A stretch of 64,000 nt of DNA, taken from positions 1-64,000 of the forward strand of contig JAQWTL010000025.1 in assembly GCA_029242715.1 (NCBI GenBank), written 5' to 3'. How positions within the stretch are numbered: the first letter of the stretch is position 1; every line of letters begins with the position of its first letter. Made by a program: the position numbers and the translations under genes. This document shows positions 42,841-52,137 of the stretch, piece after piece. The DNA comes from Phycisphaerales bacterium (GTDB taxonomy: Bacteria; Planctomycetota; Phycisphaerae; Phycisphaerales; SM1A02). Below the pieces are notes generated by a model. The model was not told where the DNA came from. It made no database searches and saw only the letters and a program-made list of their open reading frames with translations.

Positions 42841-45800
42841 CTACTCACAAGTACCCCATTCGCCGATCACCAGCAGCAAGTCGTTGACGTCCACCACATC
42901 ATCACCATCGACATCGGCGGGGCAGTCCTGATCAGGAACACAGTCGCCCCAGGCATCGATCACCGCGAGGATGTCGTTCACATCAACCAAGCCGTCACCG
43001 TTGGTGTCGGGGCATTCGCACTCATCCGGGATGCCGTTGTTGTTGGTGTCCTCGGAGGTGCCGAAGGCGATATCGATGAAGTCCGGAACGCTGTTGTCAT
43101 TGCAGTCCGGTTCGCATTCATCGGGCAGACCATTGAGGTTGAAGTCGTTACTGGTGCCATCCGTGATGTCGCAGAAGTCCGCGATGCCATTGGGCTGGCA
43201 GTCGGCGTAGCCTTCCTCGCACTCGTCGTACAGGCCATTGGCATTGCAGTCATTCAGCACGCCTGAGGTGGCATCACATTCATCCGGGATGCCATTGCCG
43301 TTGCAGTCCTCGCTGGCACCTGACTCGATATCGCAGAAGTCGTCATGGTTGTTGCCATTGCAGTCAAGGTAGCCAGCCTCGCATTGATCGTAGAGGCCAT
43401 TGGCATCGCAGTCCTCCAGTACGCCGCTCTGTTCATCACAGGTATCCGGGATGCCATTGCCATTGCAGTCCTCGCTCGTGCCATCATCAAGATCACACCA
43501 GTCCGGAATGCCATTCGCATTGCAATCTTCCTCAAGGCCCTCTTCGATCTCGTAGTCATCCGGCAGGCCATCGCCATCACAGTCGATGTCGCATTCATCC
43601 GGAACGCCATTGCCGTTGAGGTCCGTGCTGGTGCCGTCGGTGATATCACAGGCATCGCCGATGCCATTCTCGTTACAGTCCTCGCACTCATCCGGGATAC
43701 CGTTGCCATCACAATCCTCGGAGTTGCCTAACTGGATGTCCAGGTAGTCCGGCAGGCCATTGTCGTTGCAATCGGGCTTGCAATCGTCGGGTACCCCATT
43801 CTGGTTGAAGTCGTTTGAGGTTCCATAGACGTTGATGTCACACCAGTCGGGGATGCCGTTCTCGTTGCAATCCGGTTCAATCCCATCGGCGATCTCGCAG
43901 GAATCAAGAACTGAGTCACCATCACAGTCGAGATCCGGATTCTCAGAGATCTGTGTGAAGTCACACGTGCCATCGTTGTCGCAATCCTTACCGAAGAGAT
44001 TTCCGCCAAGATCATCCCAAGAGCCCAGGATGTCATCGGGTGTATTGGCGCAGAAGCCGGAGTCGGCAATCGAGAGGTCCCCCCCCAGATTGGTCAGTCC
44101 GCCACCCGGTGAGGAGGCTACATTGTTCAGGAAGTTGCACGCTTCTATGTTCAGGTTGCTGTCGTTGCCAATCAGTCCACCACCGGTGAAGCTTGACGTG
44201 TTCTCCAGGAAGTCGGTTCTGATCAGCGAGATCGCAGCGTCTTTCGCAGCCATGCCGCCACCGCTGCCATTGAAGGCATCGGTGCCGTTGGCATTATTGG
44301 CTTCCAGCAGACAGTTGTTGAGTTGAACCGGATCTCCACTGCTGTGGATGCCCTCGATCCTGATGCCGCCGCCTCGCAGTGCCAGGTTGCCCAGGAACTG
44401 GCAGTCTTCCATGATGGGAGCGCCCTGGTTGATCCAGGCACCACCTGTCTGGTTGGCCAGGAAGATGCAGTTTCGGATCGTGGGTGCCGATTGAATCACC
44501 TGCAGGCCACCACCGAGGTAGGCATCGCCTCCGGTAAGGGTGAAGCCTTCCAGCAGAGTATCAGCGGCATGGCCTTGCCCGATCCGGATGACCGCTTTGT
44601 AGTCGTCGCCGGTGATGATGGTGGACTCGGGGCCGTCGACGGAGATCAGTTGAATGGCATGATCGGGGAAGACCAGCGAGCCGTCATAGGTTCCCGAGGC
44701 GACCTGGATGGTGGCGCCGGGGAGCGCGAGATCGATGGCGGGTTGGATCTGGTTCAACAGCCCGGTGCCATCGGTCGCGACGGTGATCACGTAGGAAGGA
44801 TCGCATTCATCGGGGATGCCATCACCATCACCATCGGGCGAAGTGCCGTTGGCGATATCGCAGGAGTCGGGAATGGTGTTTCCGTTGCAGTCCAGTTCGG
44901 TGCCCTGTTCGATCTCGTAGTCATCGGGCACGAGATCGCCATCGCAATCTTCTTCACACGCATCGGGAATACCATCGAGGTCGACATCGGCGTACAGACC
45001 ATCGGCGATGTCGCATTCATCTGGAACACCATTGCCATCGCAATCCAGGCTGTAGCGAGCGGCTAAATCAAGTTCATCACATATGGCATTACCGTTGCAA
45101 TCGACGGCATCGATGCCATTGACGACGGCAAACATGTAAGCGCTGCCGGAGTCTGTTCCGTTGTCGTCATCCCTATAGGCCCCAATCATGGCGGTGGTTC
45201 CCGAGGTGGCGACGGAGTCGCCGAATTGGTCATCGCTTGCACCATCTGAGGCGATGAGCTTGGCAGTCTCGAGCCAGAAGCCGTCTTCCTGTTGCTCGAA
45301 GATGTAGGCGCTGCCGGATTTTTCTCCGTTGTCATCATCCCAGAAGGCCCCAACCAGAGCGGTGGTTCCCGAGATGGCGACGGATATGCCGAACCAGTCA
45401 CCCCCTGCACCATCCGAGGCCAGAAGCTTGGCGGTCTCCAGCCAAGTTCCGTCATCTTGTTGCTCGAAGATATAGGCACTTCCGGATGAGCTTCCGTTGT
45501 CATCATTGCCATAGGCTCCAACCAGAGCGGTGGTTCCCGAGAGGGTGACGGGGTAGCCGAAGTTGTCAGACTCTGCACCATCTGAAGCCAGAAGCTTGGT
45601 GGTCTCCAGCCAAGTGCCGTCTTCCTGTTGCTCGAAGATGTAGGCGCTGCCGGATGAATCTCCGTTTTCATCATCTAATCGGGCCCCAACCAGAGCGGTG
45701 GTTCCCGAGATGGCGACGAACTCGCCGAAGAAGTCAACGGCTGCCCCATCCGAGGCCAGAAGCTTGGCGGTCTCAAGCCAACTGCCGTCTGGTTGTTGCT

Positions 45801-46380
45801 CGAAGATGTAGGCACTGCCGGAGTTGTTTCCGTTGTCATCATCCCAGACGGCTCCAACCAGGGCGGTGGTTCCCGAGATGGCGACGGAGAAACCGAAGTA
45901 GTCACCCTCGGCACCATCCGAGGCTGTGAGCTTGGGGATCTCCAGCCAGGATCCATCTGGTTGTCGCTCAAAGATGTAGGCGCTGCCGGAGTCGCTTCCA
46001 TTGTCATCATCTTCATAGGCCCCAACCAGGGCGGTGGTTTCCGAGATGGCGACGGAGAGCCCGAACCAGTCATTGCTTGCACCATCCAAGGCGGTGAGCT
46101 TGGCGGTCTCGAGCCAGGTGCCGTCATCTTGTTGCTCAAGGATGTAGGCGCTGCCGGAGTTGTATCCGTTGTCATCATCGCCATCGGCTCCAATCAGAGC
46201 GGTGGTTCCTGAGATGGCGACGGAGCAGCCGAAGTAGTCGCCCTCTGCACCATCCGAGGCGAGGAGCTTGGCGATTTCAACCGGATCGCATTCAATGTCA
46301 TCAGCAGCCATGGCAGCCGGGCTCATCAGGCCCAACACGCCAAGCAATACAACCAACCAACTGATGATCAATCCCCTCAT
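42841..46380 (-). CDS. Giant FG-GAP propeller, Ca-repeat, beta-helix and dockerin-like protein
   Basis: 1179 aa. ATG 46380 follows GGAGAGAGAGA; signal peptide MRGLIISWLVVLLGVLGLMS. Seven FG-GAP blades (~35-425), then DCDGNGVPDECD-type repeats (~430-535), a right-handed beta-helix (YVITVATDGTGLLNQIQPAIDL.., GGGLQVIQSAPTIRNCIFLAN, ~540-770), a long array of about twenty Ca-binding units of form D-C-N-x-N-G-I-P-D-x-C-D (~780-1120), and the dockerin-like pair VNDILAVIDAWGDC / VNDLLLVIGEWGTCE. The Ca array resembles thrombospondin type 3 repeats and would form a rigid calcium-loaded stalk. Same modules as the 38659 gene with one propeller fewer and a much longer stalk. Confidence 0.88.
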   Translation of the reverse strand: MRGLIISWLVVLLGVLGLMSPAAMAADDIECDPVEIAKLLASDGAEGDYFGCSVAISGTTALIGADGDDDNGYNSGSAYILEQQDDGTWLETAKLTALDGASNDWFGLSVAISETTALVGAYEDDDNGSDSGSAYIFERQPDGSWLEIPKLTASDGAEGDYFGFSVAISGTTALVGAVWDDDNGNNSGSAYIFEQQPDGSWLETAKLLASDGAAVDFFGEFVAISGTTALVGARLDDENGDSSGSAYIFEQQEDGTWLETTKLLASDGAESDNFGYPVTLSGTTALVGAYGNDDNGSSSGSAYIFEQQDDGTWLETAKLLASDGAGGDWFGISVAISGTTALVGAFWDDDNGEKSGSAYIFEQQEDGFWLETAKLIASDGASDDQFGDSVATSGTTAMIGAYRDDDNGTDSGSAYMFAVVNGIDAVDCNGNAICDELDLAARYSLDCDGNGVPDECDIADGLYADVDLDGIPDACEEDCDGDLVPDDYEIEQGTELDCNGNTIPDSCDIANGTSPDGDGDGIPDECDPSYVITVATDGTGLLNQIQPAIDLALPGATIQVASGTYDGSLVFPDHAIQLISVDGPESTIITGDDYKAVIRIGQGHAADTLLEGFTLTGGDAYLGGGLQVIQSAPTIRNCIFLANQTGGAWINQGAPIMEDCQFLGNLALRGGGIRIEGIHSSGDPVQLNNCLLEANNANGTDAFNGSGGGMAAKDAAISLIRTDFLENTSSFTGGGLIGNDSNLNIEACNFLNNVASSPGGGLTNLGGDLSIADSGFCANTPDDILGSWDDLGGNLFGKDCDNDGTCDFTQISENPDLDCDGDSVLDSCEIADGIEPDCNENGIPDWCDINVYGTSNDFNQNGVPDDCKPDCNDNGLPDYLDIQLGNSEDCDGNGIPDECEDCNENGIGDACDITDGTSTDLNGNGVPDECDIDCDGDGLPDDYEIEEGLEEDCNANGIPDWCDLDDGTSEDCNGNGIPDTCDEQSGVLEDCDANGLYDQCEAGYLDCNGNNHDDFCDIESGASEDCNGNGIPDECDATSGVLNDCNANGLYDECEEGYADCQPNGIADFCDITDGTSNDFNLNGLPDECEPDCNDNSVPDFIDIAFGTSEDTNNNGIPDECECPDTNGDGLVDVNDILAVIDAWGDCVPDQDCPADVDGDDVVDVNDLLLVIGEWGTCE

Positions 46381-46508
46381 GGCAATCTCTCTCTCCAGCC
46401 TTCCATCTTATAGAAGGATGGGGGGTTTCAAGCGGTAAAAAGACCGCCTTGAAGGAGGTTCAGGGGCTGGCAGGCGGGGAAGCGGGGGGAAAGGGATTTG
46501 CGGCAGCG

Positions 46509-47573
46509 CTATCGCCAGGTGTCGCCAAGCACACGAAGCCAGTTGCCGTGTGCCATCGCGATCAGCGATTCGTCCGACCAGCCGCGGTCACGCAACACGT
46601 CGACGAGTTTGGGAAGACCCGTGCAGTCGCCAAGTTCTTCGGGCATCGTCGCACCATCGAAGTCGCTGCCCAACGCCACATGATCAATGCCCATGTGATC
46701 GACCATGTAGTCGAGATGATCGGCGATCACGCTCAATGGAACATCCGCATCCTCAAGACCATCTGGACGAAGAAACTCCACATGGAAATTCACGCCCACG
46801 ATGCCGTTGCTCTCCTTGATGATCGTCAACTGATCATCCAGCAGGTTGCGAGTCGAAGGACAGATCGCATGCACACCGCAGTGCGTCGCGACCACCGGGG
46901 CCGTCGTCAACTCGGCGATATCCATGAAGCCGCGGTAGTTCAGATGCGATACGTCCAGAAGAATGCCCAGGTCGTTGCAACGACGAACCAGGTCCTTGCC
47001 AGCATCCGTCAAGCCCGGACCAATGTCGGGTGTGCACGGATTGGCAAAGGGAACGCCATGGGCAAAGGCGTTGGAACGGCTCCACACCGGACCAAGTGAT
47101 CGAAGGCCCCGCTGGTAATCGCCCTCGAGATCCGAGAGATCCTCGCGAAGCATCTCGACGCCTTCGTAATGAAGGATGCAGGCCGTCACGTTGTCCGCCA
47201 GACAACCCTCGATGTCCTGGACGGTTCGGACGAGACGAATCGCGCCGTCCGCTTCATTGAACATGTCCGCCGTACGACGCAGAACGCTTTCGGCTTGCAC
47301 GCGGGCGATATCACGATCGAGTGGGTCGGCACACAACGCATCGATGGTCGTTCCATCATTGGCTGTGATCGAGCGAACCTCGCTCTTGGTCTCACTGGGG
47401 ACGAAGATCGCGAAGAACCCACCGGCCAGACCACCCTCGGCAGCTCGCGGAAGATCAATGTGGCCTTGCGTGTCACGCTTGATGATCGAACGAGATACCG
47501 AGTCGTCCGTCGGTGGAAAGACTCGAGTCAGCGTGTCATTGTGTCCGTCCAGGATGGGGATCTTGTCATGCAT
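46509..47573 (-). CDS. Membrane dipeptidase family (peptidase M19)
   Basis: 354 aa from ATG 47573; a TTG at 47588 would overlap rimO. M19 enzymes are Zn-dependent TIM-barrel dipeptidases. First metal motif ILDGHND (usual DGHNDxP), bridging Glu in CILHYEGVEML, SHLNYRGFMDI (His ligand), VVATHCGVHAICPSTRNL (second His) and VALGSDFDGA (Asp). No signal peptide, so it is cytoplasmic here. It starts 7 nt after the rimO stop: same operon. Relatives cleave dipeptides including D-residue products of peptidoglycan. Confidence 0.92.
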   Translation of the reverse strand: MHDKIPILDGHNDTLTRVFPPTDDSVSRSIIKRDTQGHIDLPRAAEGGLAGGFFAIFVPSETKSEVRSITANDGTTIDALCADPLDRDIARVQAESVLRRTADMFNEADGAIRLVRTVQDIEGCLADNVTACILHYEGVEMLREDLSDLEGDYQRGLRSLGPVWSRSNAFAHGVPFANPCTPDIGPGLTDAGKDLVRRCNDLGILLDVSHLNYRGFMDIAELTTAPVVATHCGVHAICPSTRNLLDDQLTIIKESNGIVGVNFHVEFLRPDGLEDADVPLSVIADHLDYMVDHMGIDHVALGSDFDGATMPEELGDCTGLPKLVDVLRDRGWSDESLIAMAHGNWLRVLGDTWR

Positions 47574-47580
47574 GGGTTGT

Positions 47581-49155
47581 TCAGCCAATCACCGGCAAAC
47601 TGGTGATGCGTTGCAACTCGGATTCAGGACGCATGATCAGGTCATAACCGTCCGAGTCGACCACGCGACATCTGATCAGTTCGCCCGGTGCGATCTCGGC
47701 TTCACTTGCCAGCAAGGTGATGGAATCCACCTCAGGCGCCTGGTGATAGCACCGGCCGATGTAGGTCTTGTAGGAACGGCCATCCTCGGTGATCTCACGC
47801 TCGTGTGATCGTTCATCAACCAGCACGTCAAAGAGCACACCTTCCTCGGCCAGGTAGGCGGCATTCTCAAAGGCCACTTCCTGCTGGGCGAGCATGAGTT
47901 CCTCTTCACGCTGCTGCTTGATCTCATCAGGTACGCAGAGTTCGGGATCCTTCTCCATCGTTGCTGCGACCGTGCCTTCTTCATGGCTGTACTTGAAGAC
48001 ACCCATCATGTCGAATTCGAAGTCGCGTACGAAGTCGACCAGTTGACGGTGATCGTCTTCGGTCTCGCCGGGGAAGCCCGTGATGAAGGTGGTTCGGATC
48101 GCCAGACCAGGAATGCGCTCCCGCAGCCTGTACATGAGATCTTCCTGTTCCTTCCGGAGCAGGCCGCGACGCATCTTCGTGAGCATGTTGTCCGAGATGT
48201 GCTGAAGGGGAATGTCGATGTACTTGGCGATGTGATCGAGTGATGCGATCGCGTCGATCATCTCATCGGTGAAGTTGGTCGGATAGGCATACATCAGGCG
48301 AACCCAGCCATTGCCATGGTGGGCCACCATGTTGTTGAGTTCGGTCAGAAGACCGACCAGGCCGCGGTCGTCGCCGATGTCGCGACCCCAGTTGGTGGTG
48401 TCCTGCCCGATCATGTTCAGTTCGAAAGCACCATCCGAGAGCAGGGCGTTGGCCTCGCTGAGAATGTTGTCCATCGACTTGCTTCGCATCTTGCCGCGGA
48501 TCGAGGGAATCGTGCAGAAAGTACATCGCTGGTTGCATCCTTCACTCATGCGAAGGTACGCCCAGTGACGTGGTGTCAGTCGCAGACGAGCACCGTCGCC
48601 CTCGAAGTAACCGATGCCCTTGCCATCCTTGCCGTGCACGGTGAGTTCGGTGGTATCCATGCCACGATCGTTGGCAGCTTGCAAGGCATTGCCGGCAATC
48701 CAGTACTTGGGCTTGTCCGATGATTCAGCCAGGCCGGGGCGGTCGGGTGGTTGTTCGTCGATCCCGGAAACCGCTTCGATCACGTGATCGCGATCAAACA
48801 CACCGATCATCGCGTCAATACCGGGGGCCCAGTCGAGCATCTTGGCGCGATGACGTTGCACGAGGCAACCGGCCACCACGACTCGCTTGAGTTCGCCTTC
48901 CTTCTTGCGGTCGATTGCTTCCCGGATCACGGAGAGCGACTCATCCTTGCTGGCTTCCAGGAAGCCGCAGGTGTTGACCACGATGGCATCGTGGGGTTCC
49001 GATTCGGGAACCACGTGATAGCCGGCCTCGACCAGCGTGCCGAGCATGGCTTCCGAGTCGACCAGGTTCTTCGGGCAACCCAGGCTCACGAAGGCCAGCC
49101 GGAGACCCTCGGGGGTCTTTGGATCCTGGATCGGATTGGCCTGGGAACTGGTCAT
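47581..49155 (-). CDS. rimO: Ribosomal protein S12 methylthiotransferase
   Basis: 524 aa from ATG 49155; the frame runs to 49287 but the added residues are Pro/Ser-rich and atypical. Radical-SAM enzyme that methylthiolates an Asp of ribosomal protein S12. N-terminal Fe-S domain: FVSLGCPKNLVDSEAMLG, VVNTCGFLEASKDES, VVAGCLVQRH (three Cys). Radical-SAM motif: YLRMSEGCNQRCTFCTIPSIRGKMRS. Then MIGQDTTNWGRD, IPLQHISDNMLTKMRRG, FITGFPGETEDDH and a C-terminal TRAM domain with IGRCYHQAPEVDSITLL. The loop between Fe-S and radical domains (~30 residues with NALQAANDRGMD) is longer than usual. Confidence 0.95.
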   Translation of the reverse strand: MTSSQANPIQDPKTPEGLRLAFVSLGCPKNLVDSEAMLGTLVEAGYHVVPESEPHDAIVVNTCGFLEASKDESLSVIREAIDRKKEGELKRVVVAGCLVQRHRAKMLDWAPGIDAMIGVFDRDHVIEAVSGIDEQPPDRPGLAESSDKPKYWIAGNALQAANDRGMDTTELTVHGKDGKGIGYFEGDGARLRLTPRHWAYLRMSEGCNQRCTFCTIPSIRGKMRSKSMDNILSEANALLSDGAFELNMIGQDTTNWGRDIGDDRGLVGLLTELNNMVAHHGNGWVRLMYAYPTNFTDEMIDAIASLDHIAKYIDIPLQHISDNMLTKMRRGLLRKEQEDLMYRLRERIPGLAIRTTFITGFPGETEDDHRQLVDFVRDFEFDMMGVFKYSHEEGTVAATMEKDPELCVPDEIKQQREEELMLAQQEVAFENAAYLAEEGVLFDVLVDERSHEREITEDGRSYKTYIGRCYHQAPEVDSITLLASEAEIAPGELIRCRVVDSDGYDLIMRPESELQRITSLPVIG

Positions 49156-49386
49156 GAGGTGAAGGGCTGTTGCTGCGGGGTGGTCTGGGGGTCGATTTGG
49201 AGGCGATTTGGAGGTGGGGAGTGAAACAAGGCCAATTGAGGATTGTACCGGCGTCGGGCGATTTTCCTGCTGTTTGATTCCCGCCACCTGTGAGATCGAC
49301 CCTCAGGGCATCGCAGGCCCATTAGAAGAGAGTGTCGGTCCAACTGCGGTGGTTGGATCGTTCCTTATTACATCGGAGATGCACGG

Positions 49387-49977
49387 ATGTTCTCATTGAC
49401 CCGCTTTACTCGATTCCACGCCACATTCGGCGTGATCACGCTTTCCTTCCTTTCATTGCTTCTGGTGGCAGGAAGCGGATCCAAGGCCGATGAATTGGAA
49501 GTGTCCTGCGACAGTTCCTTCCGCAGGGCCATGCTCCTGAGCGCACCTGTGTTCGCCTATGAACCGGCCGAGACTGCTCTGGAACACTGGTCCAGTCTCT
49601 GGAGTGCTTCTTCCGGACTCGATGATCGAACACGCCACGCTCGACGAGGTCTGCTGCTGGCAGCGGTGGAACCGATGCTTCAACGAGCGACCGGAGACCA
49701 GTGCACGGTTTCCATCCAACGTGTCCGTGATCAGATCGAGGCCGAACTGGATCTGCTGGGTGACTATGACAGGCTTCCGGCTGAAGATGTCTGTGACTGG
49801 ATCGTTCTGAATCGACTGCTGGGTGAAAATGATCGAACCCGCAAGTGGATGGAACATCGCTGCGACAACTCGCCGATGAACTACTTGCCCAAGCGTGTAC
49901 GCGAACTGGTCTGCATGGAACTCGCCGATGAAATCGAATGGGACGAGAGTTGCGACTGCCTGCTTAAGGATTCCTGA
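49387..49977 (+). CDS. Small secreted hypothetical protein
   Basis: 196 aa. CGGAGA lies 8 nt before ATG 49387. Signal peptide (FGVITLSFLSLLLVAGSGSKA). The mature part is mostly helical with six Cys (VSCDSSFRRAMLL, DQCTVSIQRVRDQI, EDVCDWIVLNRLLGEND, HRCDNSP, VCMELADEIEWDESCDC), suggesting disulfide bonds in an exported protein. No family recognised. Stands alone between rimO (divergent) and nadD (convergent, 7 bp). Confidence 0.7.
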   Translation: MFSLTRFTRFHATFGVITLSFLSLLLVAGSGSKADELEVSCDSSFRRAMLLSAPVFAYEPAETALEHWSSLWSASSGLDDRTRHARRGLLLAAVEPMLQRATGDQCTVSIQRVRDQIEAELDLLGDYDRLPAEDVCDWIVLNRLLGENDRTRKWMEHRCDNSPMNYLPKRVRELVCMELADEIEWDESCDCLLKDS

Positions 49978-49984
49978 GCCGCGA

Positions 49985-50617
49985 TCAGGTTGTGGCTCGG
50001 TAGAGACCATTGTCCTGGATGTAGGACTGGACGGATCCCGGCAGCAGGTCATCGATGGCCTGGCCCGATTGAATTCGATTTCGGATCACAGTCGCCTCGA
50101 CATCCATGATCGGAAGATCCAGCCGCCAACCAAGCCAACATGAAATGTCTTCATCAGTCCAGATGCCTTCACCTCGCAAGGCTTCGGCAAAGGCTTCGGG
50201 AGTGGCGTACAGCCGTGGCAAGACCAGGGGCTCCGCTAAACCAATGATCGGATCCCAATCTTTCCAGCGATGGAACGACACGGCTTGGTCGTCGCCGATC
50301 AAGAGCCGAAGCGGTGAAGCGTCGTCGATCTCATCACGCAGAGCCTTGACGGTGTCGATCATGTAACTGGGGCCGGCCCGGTCCAGTTCGATGCGGCTGA
50401 TCTCTGCGCCCTGGTTTCCGTCGATCGCCAGCTCAAGCATGGCCAGGCGATGGGCCGGATCCAGTGGCGGCGTCTCGAGCTTGTGCGGACTGATCGCAGC
50501 AGGGATATAGATCACACGCTGTGAACCAACCGCCGAAGCGGCACGCATCGGCAGAACCCGGTGCGCATTGGTCGGGGGATCAAAGCTGCCGCCGAAGATG
50601 AGAACCGGTGAGGTCAC
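49985..50617 (-). CDS. nadD: Nicotinate-nucleotide adenylyltransferase
   Basis: 210 aa. Adenylates nicotinate mononucleotide in NAD synthesis. GGSFDPPTNAHR (9-20) is the nucleotidyltransferase loop with a [T/H]xxH variant, IPAAISPHK follows the second strand, LRLLIGDDQAVSFHRWKDW matches the NadD core, and IMDVEATVIRNRIQSG is the iSST-like C-terminal motif, here VEAT. Lies 30 bp downstream of the aldehyde dehydrogenase gene on the same strand. Confidence 0.93.
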   Translation of the reverse strand: MTSPVLIFGGSFDPPTNAHRVLPMRAASAVGSQRVIYIPAAISPHKLETPPLDPAHRLAMLELAIDGNQGAEISRIELDRAGPSYMIDTVKALRDEIDDASPLRLLIGDDQAVSFHRWKDWDPIIGLAEPLVLPRLYATPEAFAEALRGEGIWTDEDISCWLGWRLDLPIMDVEATVIRNRIQSGQAIDDLLPGSVQSYIQDNGLYRATT

Positions 50618-50647
50618 GACGGAATCCTAGGTCATATGGGTGAACAA

Positions 50648-52021
50648 CTACTTGGGTTGGCTCACGAGTCGTACCTGGGTGAACTGCCGATGGCCGTTAT
50701 GCCCACTGTGATAGCCATAGCCGGATTGCTGTGCACCAACCCATGGCGTACCACTGGCACCACCGCATCCCTGATTCACGCCGATCATGCCGGCGGTGAG
50801 TTGACGGGCGACACCTGATGCACGGCCTGCTTCACCGTAGACCGCGGCGCCCAGGCCATAGGGCGTGTCGTTGGCAAGCTCGACGGCTTCGTTCTCGTTG
50901 GTGACACGCATGATGCAGGCGATGGGCCCGAATGTTTCATCTCGCATGATGTCCATGTCATGACTCATGCCGGTGAGTACGGTTGGCATCACGAAGTTGC
51001 CATCTGCAGGCGTATCGCCACAGGCAACGGTTGCACCCTGTTGCTTGGCCTTGTCCAGCTGATCAAGAACGTGTTCTTTCTGTCGCGAACTGATCATGGG
51101 GCCGATGTTGATGCCATCTTCGGAGCCATTGCCGACATTCAACGCCTTCGTACGCTCGATGACGGCGTTCTCGAAGTCATCGGCAATGCCTTCTTCGACG
51201 TAGATTCGCTCGGTGCTCACACAGACCTGGCCGCAATTGCGGAAGGAGTTGTTGACGGCGAAGTCTGCGGCGGCATTCACATCTGCATCGGAGAGCACGA
51301 TCATCGGGTCCTTGCCGCCGAGTTCCAGCACGACTCGTTTCAGGTCGGCACCAGCGGTTGAAAGGATGTGCTGTCCGGCTTCACGAGAACCGACGAAGGC
51401 GATCAGGTTCACGTCAGATTTCACCAGTGCCTTGCCCTGGTCATCGCCGCCGTGGATCACAAGAAGAACATCCTTTGGCAGGATCTCCATGAAGATCTCC
51501 GCGAAAGCCTGTCCCGTCAGAGGTGTCTCATCGGATGGTTTCATGACGACGGTGTTGCCTGCTGCCAATGCGGGAATGACAACCTGCAAAGGCATGAGGA
51601 ATGGAAAGTTCCAAGGTGTTATCGCGGCGCAGACACCCAGTGGATCGTGAAAGAGGGTGGTATTCGTGCGTTCATCCTCATGCGTCTCAGGGGCCAGCGC
51701 TTCTGCGATCTCATCGAGTTCAGCGTCATAGCCACTGATGCCGTAGCCGATCTCGCCATTGGAATCCTTGAGCGGCTTCCCCATTTCAGCCGTGAGCTGC
51801 TCGGCGATTGTTTCCTGCCGTGCCTTCATCAGATCGGTGGCCTTGCGGAGGATGCTGATGCGATCAGCCAGAGGTGTCCTGGCCCAGGCAGTCTGTGCAG
51901 CTCGTGCCCGTGCGACGACCTCATCGACTTCTGCTGCAGGTGTTACAGGGACACTGCCCACCGGGTCGCCAGTCGCTGGATTCAGTGAAGTCAGTTCATT
52001 CGTGGTCATCGCCGTGGTCAT
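50648..52021 (-). CDS. NAD(P)-dependent aldehyde dehydrogenase (succinate-semialdehyde type)
   Basis: 457 aa. ATG 52021 is preceded by CTGGAGAAGATC. Class 3 Rossmann aldehyde dehydrogenase: AAITPWNFPFLMPLQVVIPALAAGNTVVMKPSDETPL (substrate-cofactor region), VAFVGSREAGQHI (NAD loop), LELGGKDPMIV (catalytic Glu) and FRNCGQVCVSTERIYV (catalytic Cys). It resembles GabD/SSADH-like enzymes by spacing and SLNPATGDPVG start, but the true aldehyde is unknown. Confidence 0.9.
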   Translation of the reverse strand: MTTAMTTNELTSLNPATGDPVGSVPVTPAAEVDEVVARARAAQTAWARTPLADRISILRKATDLMKARQETIAEQLTAEMGKPLKDSNGEIGYGISGYDAELDEIAEALAPETHEDERTNTTLFHDPLGVCAAITPWNFPFLMPLQVVIPALAAGNTVVMKPSDETPLTGQAFAEIFMEILPKDVLLVIHGGDDQGKALVKSDVNLIAFVGSREAGQHILSTAGADLKRVVLELGGKDPMIVLSDADVNAAADFAVNNSFRNCGQVCVSTERIYVEEGIADDFENAVIERTKALNVGNGSEDGINIGPMISSRQKEHVLDQLDKAKQQGATVACGDTPADGNFVMPTVLTGMSHDMDIMRDETFGPIACIMRVTNENEAVELANDTPYGLGAAVYGEAGRASGVARQLTAGMIGVNQGCGGASGTPWVGAQQSGYGYHSGHNGHRQFTQVRLVSQPK

Positions 52022-52137
52022 GATCTTCTCCAGGAGGTACTCAAGGGCAGGGTATTGGGAGGTGATCCAACATTGTATAAGCTGCTGGAGGCAGCCAGTC
52101 ACCGCTTCCTGATTTTTTGCCAGTCGGAGGAAATGCC

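Noticed and set aside
45675-46193. Minus- and plus-strand Pro/Ser-rich or Gly-rich ORFs in the FG-GAP region
   Set aside because: Frame-shifted readings of the repeat DNA; their periodicity only mirrors the blades.
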